NCBI RefSeq assembly: GCF_003480915.1
Contig: NZ_QUKD01000015.1
Coordinates: 62,365 to 126,364 of the forward strand
Length of the DNA stretch: 64,000 bases
DNA from: Parabacteroides sp. TM07-1AC
Lineage (GTDB): Bacteria; Bacteroidota; Bacteroidia; Bacteroidales; Tannerellaceae
Direction: 5' to 3'
The position numbers and the translations under genes were made by a program. Shown piece after piece: positions 27,114 through 35,031 of this stretch; the first letter of the stretch is position 1; each line of letters begins with the position of its first letter. The notes under the pieces were generated by a model, which saw only the letters and a list, made by a program, of their open reading frames with translations, did no database searches and was not told where the DNA came from.

Positions 27114-27178
27114 ATTGATTTTTCTTTATTTTTGATCAGATCTTATTCGTTTGAAATCCATTGTCAAACGTTCCAAAG

Positions 27179-27218
27179 CCTTGGAGTAGCCAGGTCGCAT
27201 AACCGGGCTACTTCAAGG
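27179..27218 (-). other. Intercistronic hairpin between imelysin and di-heme genes
   Basis: Arms 27179-27191 and 27206-27218 pair over 13 bp with one mismatch around a 14-nt loop that can pair further. No T-run follows on the minus strand, so it looks like an RNA-stability or processing element and not a full terminator. Confidence 0.6.
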
Positions 27219-27256
27219 CATTATGTAATAGTGAAAAAGATTCACCTGGTTATTTT

Positions 27257-28441
27257 TTAGTTGTTTACTTTACGCGGTTTTCCGTCTTTAAACAATAGGT
27301 ATTCCAAGGTGTGATAACCACGTACATTCTGTGCAGCTTCTACCGAAGCACTGTCGTCGTCTTCATCCCATTCCATTTTGTCGAAGTTACCTGATTCCAA
27401 GATACTAACAATCATGTTCTGGTCTAAAGGCCAGCTATCCATGTTAGGATCAAGACCCTCTGTGTCAACCGGACCGAACAGGAAGCCTTCGCTCTTTTCC
27501 CATGGTTCGCGAGCAACAAGCCATGCTTCGCTGGCTGCATCGAAATTGCTATTGCTCGGACTATTCTTGAACTGTTTAACAGCTTCGAACAAGGCTGCAT
27601 TCTTTTCCATCAACGATTTGTAGGTCGGCAACACTACGTAGTCTGTGTATTGAACCAGGATTGCTTCCAGCTTGCTGTCGTTCGGTGTATTTTCATAGGC
27701 AGCACGTACGGCAGCTTTTACTTCTTTCAGAATATTTTCCAATGAAAGACAAGCTTCCTGAGCGGCTAATGCTTCATCACTGTTGATGTTGTTGCGGAAA
27801 GGCTGCGGGATATTCTGGATAGCTTCGGCTGTCGCATGGATGGCGTCATTCAACTTCTTGTTCATATCGGCATCCATTGCCTCAACCAATTTATAAATAG
27901 AGCTTGTCTGAATATCATTTTGGTCGTTTGCATCGTTGGCAGAAACCGTTCCGTAATAAGAGTTACGGATTGACCAGATGTTATTGGTATAGTCGTCGCG
28001 TGAATGCCAGCTATACCATGATTCTACGGCATAAAGTGCACCTTCTTTATCTCCTGAATTATATTTGTCAAGAGGGTCACCAATCTTTGCACTACCTACT
28101 TCGTTGGCGATTTCGGCGCATTTGTCGAAAATCTGTTCGATACCGTTCAATGCCGTTTTGATGCTTGTCTCGCCTCCGATATTATGTTTCTTGAATGCTT
28201 CTGCATAAGGACCAGCCCCTTTGTAGTCTTCATTCCAATATTTATATAAATTGGCAGCATCATTTTTAAGCAAGCTGGCAACGTTATACATGTAATTACC
28301 CCATGCCTCCGCATTTTCAGCAGAGTAGTCAAGATCTGTCGGTGTTTCCGTTTGAGGATCGTCGTCATCGTTTGAGCAAGCACTGAATGTCAGAGCTATA
28401 CTTAACATAAATGCAGCAAATGATAAAAACTTCTTTTTCAT
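27257..28441 (-). CDS. Imelysin family (M75) lipoprotein
   Basis: A 394-residue lipoprotein (lipobox FSAC, Cys21) with an acidic DDDD linker and a helical imelysin fold. The signature GxHxxE is present near the end: G375-Y-H377-TL-E380. It also has LVAREPWEKSEGFLFGPVD, the usual second conserved block. Imelysins (ICMP, IrpA, EfeO relatives) bind iron and are needed for iron uptake in several bacteria; protease activity has been proposed for some. The neighbouring heme oxidoreductase and porins support iron acquisition. Confidence 0.9.
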   Translation of the reverse strand: MKKKFLSFAAFMLSIALTFSACSNDDDDPQTETPTDLDYSAENAEAWGNYMYNVASLLKNDAANLYKYWNEDYKGAGPYAEAFKKHNIGGETSIKTALNGIEQIFDKCAEIANEVGSAKIGDPLDKYNSGDKEGALYAVESWYSWHSRDDYTNNIWSIRNSYYGTVSANDANDQNDIQTSSIYKLVEAMDADMNKKLNDAIHATAEAIQNIPQPFRNNINSDEALAAQEACLSLENILKEVKAAVRAAYENTPNDSKLEAILVQYTDYVVLPTYKSLMEKNAALFEAVKQFKNSPSNSNFDAASEAWLVAREPWEKSEGFLFGPVDTEGLDPNMDSWPLDQNMIVSILESGNFDKMEWDEDDDSASVEAAQNVRGYHTLEYLLFKDGKPRKVNN

Positions 28442-28481
28442 TTTCTTCTGTTATTAAAATAGATTTATATTATTTCATTCT

Positions 28482-29810
28482 TTATTTGTTGATGAACCAG
28501 CCTACATAAGCAACTGCTAAACTGAACTCGTTTTCGCTGTTGTATTTTCCTCCGCCGATTTTGCGTGTTGTATAATCAGCTTTAACAACCAGGTTGGGGA
28601 GTGCATACCAGTTAACTCCGGCAGTCCACATACTTACTTTATCACGAAGGTCCATGGTCTGTTTACCTTCGCCCTTCTCTTGCGGATTGTAATATTCGTA
28701 ACGCGCAAACGGATAAATTACCGGGACTTTCTTATTCTCTTTGAAGATAGAGCGAAGGTTAACGCCGACTTCGCCGGCATAGCTGACTGCATTTTTAGCA
28801 ACCGGGGTAAGACGGCTGTAAGGAGATGTATTACTTTGTGTACCTATTTTGCCGGAAAGAGCTTCGGCATTGCTTAAGCTTCCGTAAATCAGATTTCCCC
28901 GGACTGTTACATACTTGTTTTTGTACTGAAGGTCTGCCGTGTAAATGCGTAGCGGACTTTTTCCTATACTGACAAATGTGTGCGGTTTATCAGAGTTTGC
29001 ACCTACGTTGTTACAATAATAGAATGAGGCTCCGACTCTTAATCCGGGAACGCCTTCATAATTTAAACGACCTACGTAAGCAGGAGAAGTAAAGTTGTCT
29101 GTTTCGAAAATACCTTGTTTGCCTCCTGCAACCCATTCGTCGCGCGAGAATCCGCAGGCATTTAATCCGGAAACAACCAACGCTTCATAACTGAAGCGAG
29201 TATAATCTCTACCAAATGTACCGAACACTTCGATACCGTTTTCATGCCATGTGGAGGGGATAAGCGTTGCTTCTCCTTCAGGGCGGGATGTACCGAAGAA
29301 GTTGATAGGTTCATGATGCGCGTTCGTTAAACCGACCGGAACGATAATATGTCCCACCCGGACATTGAATGCGGGGTGGATTAACCGTGTGATATGAAAC
29401 TGTTCCAGTGCCACTTCGCCACCTTTTTCGACTTCAGTTTCATATTCTCCGTTTTCTGTATTTTCAAGTTCATAAGCAGTACCTGTACCACCCGCTTCGA
29501 ATTCAATTTCTGCCCCTAATATCCATTTAGGATTAAATTTATAGTCGAAAGCTACAACGAAACGAGGGATAGAGATTGAGTTTCTGTTTGTTTTTGCATT
29601 TCCATTATTCCCTCCGTAAAAGCGGTTGATACCATAATCCATAAAATTCGCTAGGATTTCACCATAACCGCCAAATCTAAATTTATCATAACCGCTGGCA
29701 TAAATCTTTGCCGATTCATCTGCCGCTGTTGACTCTTCGTTGCTCTGTGCAAAGGCTGTTGCACAGGATCCAAGTAGAGTGATAGCCAACAAATTTGTTA
29801 ATTTTCTCAT
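28482..29810 (-). CDS. Porin O/P-like outer-membrane channel, first gene of the iron operon
   Basis: A 442-residue protein with signal peptide 1-21 (AFAQ) and a large barrel: FRFGGYGEILANFMDYGINR, EQFHITRLIHPAFNVRVGHI, IVPVGLTNAHHEPINFFGTS, and a C-terminal ..AVAYVGWFINK. It matches the porin-O/P-like group found beside imelysin genes. It is the promoter-proximal gene, 40 bp before the imelysin gene, and probably admits the substrate of the system. Confidence 0.85.
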   Translation of the reverse strand: MRKLTNLLAITLLGSCATAFAQSNEESTAADESAKIYASGYDKFRFGGYGEILANFMDYGINRFYGGNNGNAKTNRNSISIPRFVVAFDYKFNPKWILGAEIEFEAGGTGTAYELENTENGEYETEVEKGGEVALEQFHITRLIHPAFNVRVGHIIVPVGLTNAHHEPINFFGTSRPEGEATLIPSTWHENGIEVFGTFGRDYTRFSYEALVVSGLNACGFSRDEWVAGGKQGIFETDNFTSPAYVGRLNYEGVPGLRVGASFYYCNNVGANSDKPHTFVSIGKSPLRIYTADLQYKNKYVTVRGNLIYGSLSNAEALSGKIGTQSNTSPYSRLTPVAKNAVSYAGEVGVNLRSIFKENKKVPVIYPFARYEYYNPQEKGEGKQTMDLRDKVSMWTAGVNWYALPNLVVKADYTTRKIGGGKYNSENEFSLAVAYVGWFINK

Positions 29811-29829
29811 TGCCTTTTGAAATTTTTGG

Positions 29830-29860
29830 CAAAATTAGGGCGGTTAAAAAGTATGCGCAA
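29830..29860 (-). promoter_or_regulatory. Promoter of the iron/heme operon
   Basis: Minus-strand TAATTTTG (29830-29837) with TTGC (29857-29860) 19 bp upstream. The -33 lies in a small palindrome, GCGCAATCGCG. I see no recognisable Fur box. Confidence 0.7.
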
Positions 29861-29981
29861 TCGCGTATAGTAGGTATAAATTACCCGATGCTACCTATTT
29901 GTGGGTATTGTGTGGTGTTTTACTGGAAAAATGCTGTAAAATCCCTATTAATGGTTAGAGATGAGTAAGTTTTACATATAT

Positions 29982-30019
29982 ATAGGTATTGCAGGTACTT
30001 TTATATGACTTTACCTTTG
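29982..30019 (+). promoter_or_regulatory. Promoter of small RNA A
   Basis: ATAGGTATTG (29982-29991, containing the -33 TTG), 20 bp spacer, then TACCTTTG (30012-30019). The same ten bases and spacing are found before small RNA B. Confidence 0.75.
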
Positions 30020-30024
30020 CATCA

Positions 30025-30192
30025 TCAATTAAGTTTTACTATTAGTATAATCGTCCTGACCGAAACCGAAATTGTTGATTTTTATGTACACCTATTATTT
30101 ATAAGGTAAATACCCAAATGAAAGGGATTTTTTATTGGTTGTTCCTTTCATATAAAAGATGAGTCATTCTGTGAAGAATGGCTCTTTTTTTA
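30025..30192 (+). ncRNA. Small structured RNA A
   Basis: About 168 nt between a strong promoter and an intrinsic terminator, with no ORF of note. The 5' part carries CTATTAGTATAATCG, identical in RNA B. Hairpin 1 pairs 30118-30127 with 30143-30151 and closes a loop containing TTTTTATTGGTTGT. Hairpin 2 (30161-30184) has a GTGA tetraloop and a T-run. RNA B keeps the loops and tetraloop while stem bases differ and still pair, which is strong evidence for conserved RNA structure. Start and end are estimated from the signals. The RNA family is not recognised. Confidence 0.75.
30161..30192 (+). terminator. Terminator of small RNA A
   Basis: Ten-bp stem (one G-U) around GTGA, followed by seven T. 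Confidence 0.85.
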
Positions 30193-30239
30193 TTTACAAC
30201 AGATACCCATTCTTTTCTTATTCTTTATATCTTTGTTTT

Positions 30240-30349
30240 CTAAAAATTAATCGTTCGATAGCCGTTCTTTATTCATTCGACTAATATCAAACGAATAGAT
30301 GACAGCCGTTGAACGAGTAGAGAACGGCTATCGAACGATTAGTTTTTAG
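30240..30349. repeat. 29-bp inverted repeat enclosing 22-bp units
   Basis: Arms 30240-30268 and 30321-30349 are reverse complements with one mismatch. Inside, four units starting at 30249, 30271, 30293 and 30315 are exactly 22 bp apart and share short words such as AGCCGTT and CGAAC/CGTTCGA. It lies just upstream of the HU-like gene at 30392. Confidence 0.8.
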
Positions 30350-30391
30350 TGAGAAAAGAATTTGTTACTTTAAAATAATACCATATAATCT

Positions 30392-31021
30392 ATGAGCGCA
30401 CAATATGATCTGTATGAAACGCCTTCACCTAAAGGGAAGGAGGACAAGAAATCACTGCATGCCCGCATTTATCCTAAAAAAACGTATACGCGTGAAGAGT
30501 TTATTAGACATGTGGCTGCCTATGAACATTTGCCGAAAAATGTGTTGACCGGAGCACTCGATGCCATTGTTGACGACTTACGTTATCTGCTTGCTGAGGG
30601 CAACATCGTGGAAGTGGGCGAGCTTGGCTTTTTTAGTACTTCGCTGAAGTGTCTGCAGGAAACGGATGACGAGGAAGAAAAAATCAGGGCGGAATCAGTC
30701 ACCTTCCAAAACGTACATCTAAGGCTCAGCAGCGAGTTTCGCAAAAAGATCAGCAGTGAGATGAAGCTGGAACGTGTGCATTCCCTTTCGCGAAAGAAGA
30801 AGAAAATCACCTCTACTGTGGAAGAAAGAAAGGAAAAGCTGGTGTCTTTTCTCAAAATAAATATCTGTATCACCCGAAAGGAATATATTCAGCTGAGCCA
30901 ACTGACTTCTTACGGCGCTATGAATGAGCTGAATGATTTCATTAGCCGGGGAGTGCTTCGCCGGCGTGGCTCAGGCAAGTCTGTGGTATATGTTGCCGGC
31001 GAGAATCTGGATATTCTTTAA
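30392..31021 (+). CDS. HU-like DNA-binding protein with C-terminal winged-helix-like tail
   Basis: A 209-residue cytoplasmic protein. Residues about 1-125 follow the histone-like HU family of Bacteroidales (KKSLHARIYPKKTYTREEF, VDDLRYLLAEGNIVEVGELG, FFSTSLKC). A basic linker (LSRKKKKITSTVEERKEK, about 130-147) leads to a ~60-residue helix-rich segment ending in ISRGVLRRRGSGKSVVYVAG, which looks like a winged helix. This fits a nucleoid-type or locus-specific regulator. It lies alone between the two small RNAs, preceded by a long inverted repeat. The target is unknown. Confidence 0.78.
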   Translation: MSAQYDLYETPSPKGKEDKKSLHARIYPKKTYTREEFIRHVAAYEHLPKNVLTGALDAIVDDLRYLLAEGNIVEVGELGFFSTSLKCLQETDDEEEKIRAESVTFQNVHLRLSSEFRKKISSEMKLERVHSLSRKKKKITSTVEERKEKLVSFLKINICITRKEYIQLSQLTSYGAMNELNDFISRGVLRRRGSGKSVVYVAGENLDIL

Positions 31022-31065
31022 TATAACACAGAATAGGTAGCCGGCACCTCTTTTTTTACTCAGTA

Positions 31066-31103
31066 ATAGGTATTGTGCACTCTTGCGGGCTGCCCTATCT
31101 TTG
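31066..31103 (+). promoter_or_regulatory. Promoter of small RNA B
   Basis: ATAGGTATTG (31066-31075) and TATCTTTG (31096-31103) with the same 20-bp spacing as the RNA A promoter. Confidence 0.75.
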
Positions 31104-31108
31104 CAATG

Positions 31109-31265
31109 TAAAAAGAAAGTAACACTATTAGTATAATCGCTATATCAAAACCTTTTTGCTAATTATGTAAGCATATAAGATGATTAAACGTTATGTCGGA
31201 ATGTTTTTATTGGTTGTTTCCGACATAAAAAAGGAGCTTTCCTGTGAAGGACGGTTCCTTTTTTA
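31109..31265 (+). ncRNA. Small structured RNA B
   Basis: About 157 nt, organised like RNA A: the shared CTATTAGTATAATCG block near the 5' end, then hairpin 1 with a perfect 10-bp stem (31192-31201 with 31218-31227) and the shared TTTTTATTGGTTGT loop, then a GTGA-capped terminator hairpin (31232-31259) and T-run. The stem-1 sequence differs almost completely from RNA A but pairs fully, so base changes are compensated. The middle part (31125-31190) is not conserved and may define targets. Confidence 0.75.
31232..31264 (+). terminator. Terminator of small RNA B
   Basis: Twelve-position stem with one mismatch and two G-U pairs around GTGA, then six T. Confidence 0.8.
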
Positions 31266-31277
31266 TTTCTTATTCGA

Positions 31278-31439
31278 ACAATCAGTCATCCGACAGCAAA
31301 CGAAGATATCACGATATCTTCGATCAGCATAATCGCTAATGACGGTGCCGTAATTGTTAAGGGTGCTGAAGGCAAGAATGTAGTAATCACGAACGTACTT
31401 GGTCTGACAATTGCTAACACAGTCATTACATCGTTTTGA
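31278..31439 (+). pseudogene. Relic of a DUF6383 C-terminal domain
   Basis: In one frame: PTANEDITISSISIIANDG, then AVIVKGAEGKNVVITNVLGL, then TIANTVITSF and TGA at 31437-31439. It aligns with the end of the complete DUF6383 protein at 1761-5459 (SEIRIVAGKSSVTIQNAAGK, VVSITNVLGQ), including the NVLG core. The stop comes about 20 residues early and there is no start or body, so this is the remains of a deleted gene or a recombined end. Confidence 0.8.
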
Positions 31440-31837
31440 AGCTACATTTTTCGTAGTTTTGTGGTAAAGAGTAAATGAAATGAGAATACAACGTAGGAAG
31501 GTGATTGATGAAAATAACATTTGGAGTAACCATGCAGAATTGAAGCAAGACTTCCCTTCCGCTGACGGGAGAACAAAAACGGACAAAACAATATAGGGTT
31601 AGCGATCAGCTGGCGGATAACAACAAAGGCTCTCATTAATTTTTTTAGGTCACAATTTGTGATCTTAAAGATTCATATTCATCTTTTTTTGTATTATTTA
31701 TCATACCATGCCCAGTGATACCTAAAACAAGCGATACACCCTAGTTATAGGGCCTTTTTAGTAACTATTTGTAGTGATTTTGGCTGTTTGGGAGACATCC
31801 AGGTTGTACAATAGTTTTTAGTCACCTATAAAAGCAG

Positions 31838-31845
31838 TACCTTTG
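31838..31845 (+). promoter_or_regulatory. Promoter -7 box for pflB
   Basis: TACCTTTG, 36 bp before the start codon. The -33 region is weak, which may indicate an activator. CACCTATAAA at 31823 echoes the AGGTAT word of the two sRNA promoters in inverse orientation. Confidence 0.6.
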
Positions 31846-31880
31846 CATCGAAATTAAAACCGAAGTAAACAAAGATAGGT

Positions 31881-34121
31881 ATGAAGTTTGAAAACGAGAA
31901 CTGGGCGCAGTTCAAAGGCGAAATTTGGAAAAGAGAGATTAATGTAAGGGATTTTATCCTGAACAATTATAAACCTTATGAAGGGGATGATTCTTTCCTG
32001 AAGGGCTCCTCGGATAAGACGAAGAAAGTTTGGGATAAACTGACCGAAATGTTTAAGGTAGAAAGGGAGAAGGGTGTTTACGACGCTGAAACAAAATATC
32101 CTCAAGGCATAGATACTTACGGACCAGGTTATATTGACAAAGAAAACGAAGTAATTGTCGGCCTGCAAACCGATGCCCCTCTGAAACGCGGTATTTTCCC
32201 GAAAGGTGGTATTCGCATGGTGGAAAACAGCCTGGAAGCTTACGGCTACAAGCTGGATCCGATGACAAAAGAAATCTTCACAAAATATAGAAAGACGCAC
32301 AACGAAGGCGTTTTCTCTGCTTATACGGATGAAATGATTGCAGCACGTCGCTCCGCTATCATCACCGGACTGCCGGATGCTTACGGACGCGGACGTATCA
32401 TCGGTGACTACCGCCGCGTAGCATTGTATGGTACTGCCATCCTGATTGAAGAGAAAAAGAACTATCTGAAAAGACTCGATATTCAGGAACTGACGGAAGA
32501 GATTATCCAGAGCCGTGAGGAGATATCCGAACAGATCAAGGCTCTGAAAGCCTTCGAAAAGATGTGTGCCGGCTATGGTTTCGATGTGACTAAACCAGCA
32601 AAGGATGCACGCGAAGCCGTTCAGTTTGTCTATCTGGCTTACCTGGCTGCTGTAAAAGACCAGGATGGTGCGGCTATGTCGTTGGGACGTACTTCTACTT
32701 TCCTCGATATTTATATTGACAAAGATCTCCGTGAAGGTAAACTGACGGAAGAAGAAGCACAGGAGTTGATCGACCAGTTCATTATCAAACTGCGTATTGT
32801 CCGCTTCCTGCGTACTCCGGAATATAACGATCTGTTCTCCGGTGATCCGGTTTGGGTGACTGAATCTTTAGGCGGGCAGGGTGTCGACGGCCGTTCTTTG
32901 GTAACAAAGACATCTTACCGTTACCTGCATACATTATACAACCTCGGTCCGGCTCCGGAACCCAACCTGACAGTGCTGTGGTTTAACAATGCTCCCGAAA
33001 ACTGGAAACGTTTCTGTGCAAAGGTTTCTATCGATACTTCTGCTATCCAGTATGAGAACGACGATCTGATGCGTCCGGATTATGGCGATGATTATGGTAT
33101 TGCCTGCTGTGTATCTCCGATGAAGATCGGTAAACAGATGCAGTATTTCGGTGCACGTGCCAACCTGGCTAAATGTTTGCTGTACGCGATCAATGGAGGA
33201 CGTGACGAACGTTCGGGCGTACAGGTGGCTCCGAGATTCGAGCCGATCACCAGCGAATACCTCGATTACAACGAAGTAATGGAGAAATACGAACAGATGA
33301 TGCGCTGGCTGGCGAAAGTATATGTCAATGCTCTGAAGATCATCCACTATATGCACGATAAGTATGCTTACGAAGCATTCGAGATGGGCTTGCACGACGG
33401 TCATGTGGAACGTATCCGCGCGACAGGTATTGCCGGTCTTTCTATCGTTGCAGACTCGTTGGCGGCTATCCGCGATACGAAAGTGAAGGTGATCCGTGAT
33501 GAACGCGGACTGGCTGTCGGCTTTGAACGTGAAGGCGATTATGTTCCTTTCGGAAATAACGATGACCGTACGGACAGTATTGCCGTAGATATTACTGAAA
33601 TGTTCATGGAATATCTGCGCCAGCACCAGACATACCGTAATGCTACTCCGACACAGTCTATCCTGACCATTACTTCCAATGTGGTCTATGGTAAGAAGAC
33701 AGGGGCTACTCCTGACGGGCGTGAAGGCGGTACGCCGTTTGCTCCGGGTGCCAACCCGATGAACGGACGCGATACCAAGGGGGCGATCGCAGCACTGGCT
33801 TCTGTTGCCAAGTTGCCGTTCCAGCATGCACATGACGGCATCTCTTATACGTTTGCCGTTTCTCCTGCTACTTTAGGTAAAGAACGTGATACCCAGATCG
33901 CCAATATGGTTGGTTTGCTGGACGGTTACTTTACTCCGGACGGCGGACAACATCTGAACGTAAACGTATTCGACAAGGAATTGCTGCTCGACGCAATGGA
34001 TCATCCTGAAAAGTATCCGCAGCTGACCATCCGTGTTTCCGGTTATGCCGTAAACTTCGTGAAGCTGACACGCGAACAGCAGTTAGACGTAATTTCAAGA
34101 ACAATCAATCACTCACTTTAA
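31881..34121 (+). CDS. pflB: Pyruvate formate-lyase (formate C-acetyltransferase)
   Basis: A 746-residue glycyl-radical enzyme converting pyruvate and CoA to acetyl-CoA and formate, central to mixed-acid fermentation. The catalytic Cys pair is C409-C410 ([20 protein letters not shown]). The radical glycine is G721 in VSGYAVNF near the C-terminus. Length and order match PflB. It is followed after a hairpin-rich 97-bp gap by its activase pflA. The enzyme is oxygen-sensitive, as expected in an anaerobe. Confidence 0.97.
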   Translation: MKFENENWAQFKGEIWKREINVRDFILNNYKPYEGDDSFLKGSSDKTKKVWDKLTEMFKVEREKGVYDAETKYPQGIDTYGPGYIDKENEVIVGLQTDAPLKRGIFPKGGIRMVENSLEAYGYKLDPMTKEIFTKYRKTHNEGVFSAYTDEMIAARRSAIITGLPDAYGRGRIIGDYRRVALYGTAILIEEKKNYLKRLDIQELTEEIIQSREEISEQIKALKAFEKMCAGYGFDVTKPAKDAREAVQFVYLAYLAAVKDQDGAAMSLGRTSTFLDIYIDKDLREGKLTEEEAQELIDQFIIKLRIVRFLRTPEYNDLFSGDPVWVTESLGGQGVDGRSLVTKTSYRYLHTLYNLGPAPEPNLTVLWFNNAPENWKRFCAKVSIDTSAIQYENDDLMRPDYGDDYGIACCVSPMKIGKQMQYFGARANLAKCLLYAINGGRDERSGVQVAPRFEPITSEYLDYNEVMEKYEQMMRWLAKVYVNALKIIHYMHDKYAYEAFEMGLHDGHVERIRATGIAGLSIVADSLAAIRDTKVKVIRDERGLAVGFEREGDYVPFGNNDDRTDSIAVDITEMFMEYLRQHQTYRNATPTQSILTITSNVVYGKKTGATPDGREGGTPFAPGANPMNGRDTKGAIAALASVAKLPFQHAHDGISYTFAVSPATLGKERDTQIANMVGLLDGYFTPDGGQHLNVNVFDKELLLDAMDHPEKYPQLTIRVSGYAVNFVKLTREQQLDVISRTINHSL

Positions 34122-34122
34122 C

Positions 34123-34218
34123 AGTTGATAGTTGACAAGTGACAGTTGACAGTTAGAGGATGCGTAAAGCTTCTCTACCTGTCATCTGTCAACAGTCAAC
34201 TGTCATCTGTCAACTATC
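34123..34218. repeat. Hairpin of GTTGACA-type heptamers filling the pflB-pflA gap
   Basis: Copies of GTTGACA/GTTGATA fill 34124-34155, and their reverse complements (TGTCAAC, TGTCATC) fill 34189-34218, ending at the pflA start codon. Parts repeat at 21 bp. The same words make the hairpin at 50868-50947. Confidence 0.75.
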
Positions 34219-34941
34219 ATGAAGGGGAAAATTCATTCTTTAGAAAGTTTCGGGACAGTCGATGGCCCCGGTATTCGTTTTGTTGTTTTTATGCAAGGGT
34301 GTCCGCTTCGTTGTCTCTATTGCCATAACCCGGATACCTGGGATAGCAGGGGAGAAGCTAAATACCTGTTGACACCGGAAGAACTACTTGCCGAAGTCTT
34401 ACGTTACAAGAATTTTATAGCTAAAGGAGGGGTGACTGTCACAGGGGGAGAACCTTTGTTGCAGGCAGAGTTCCTTACTGCTTTTTTCCGTCTTTGCCGG
34501 GAAGCCGGCATCCATACGACACTGGATACCTCCGGTTATGTCTGTATACCGAAAGCATTGGAGGTATTGGAATATACAGACCTTGTCCTGTTGGATATAA
34601 AAACGATCGATCCCGAATTACATCCTCGGTTGACGGCTGTAAAACTGGATAATACATTACGCTTTCTGGATGAACTGGAGAAACGGGATGTTCCTGTATG
34701 GATCCGTCACGTCATCGTTCCCGGATGGACGGATAATGACGAAGCCTTGGGTAAACTGGCGGAATATATCAGCCGTTATAAAGTGGTACGGAAAGCCGAA
34801 CTGTTACCTTACCATACAATGGGTGCTTACAAATACGAAGCACAAGGGATGGAGTACAAATTAAAAGACGTAGAACCTCTGTCTGCCGAACGTCTGGCAA
34901 ATGCAAAAGAGATATTTAAGAAACAGGGTATAACCGTGTAA
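34219..34941 (+). CDS. pflA: Pyruvate formate-lyase activating enzyme
   Basis: A 240-residue radical-SAM enzyme that installs the glycyl radical on PflB. It has the cluster motif CPLRCLYC (CxxxCxxC, residues 28-35) after GTVDGPGIRFVVFMQG, the SAM-binding GGEPLLQ, and TLDTSGYV and LLDIKTI strands, all standard for PflA. The start codon sits at the end of the word-repeat hairpin, so structure in the intergenic RNA could affect its translation. Confidence 0.95.
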   Translation: MKGKIHSLESFGTVDGPGIRFVVFMQGCPLRCLYCHNPDTWDSRGEAKYLLTPEELLAEVLRYKNFIAKGGVTVTGGEPLLQAEFLTAFFRLCREAGIHTTLDTSGYVCIPKALEVLEYTDLVLLDIKTIDPELHPRLTAVKLDNTLRFLDELEKRDVPVWIRHVIVPGWTDNDEALGKLAEYISRYKVVRKAELLPYHTMGAYKYEAQGMEYKLKDVEPLSAERLANAKEIFKKQGITV

Positions 34942-34987
34942 CCCTATTCAATCCGTTCCCTGTGAATTTTTGCCGATAGGAAGAACA

Positions 34988-34995
34988 TAGTTTTG
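34988..34995 (+). promoter_or_regulatory. Promoter -7 box for the CDF transporter
   Basis: TAGTTTTG fits TAnnTTTG and lies upstream of ATG 35032. It rules out the longer TTG-started frame at 34993. Confidence 0.55.
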
Positions 34996-35031
34996 TCCCA
35001 TATTGTTACTCAAATAAAAGTAGGAACGAAT

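Larger units (their letters stand above)
31022..31880. other. 859-bp intergenic region: small RNA B, DUF6383 relic, pflB leader
   Basis: No intact protein gene is supported. It contains small RNA B and its promoter (31066-31265), a relic of a DUF6383 C-terminal domain (31278-31439), a 38-codon frame of unknown nature at 31480-31596, and the pflB promoter (31838-31845). Confidence 0.65.

Noticed and set aside
31480..31596. 38-codon frame beginning MRIQRRKVIDENNIW
   Set aside because: Short, no recognisable family and no promoter of its own; it may be debris from a mobile gene but cannot be supported.
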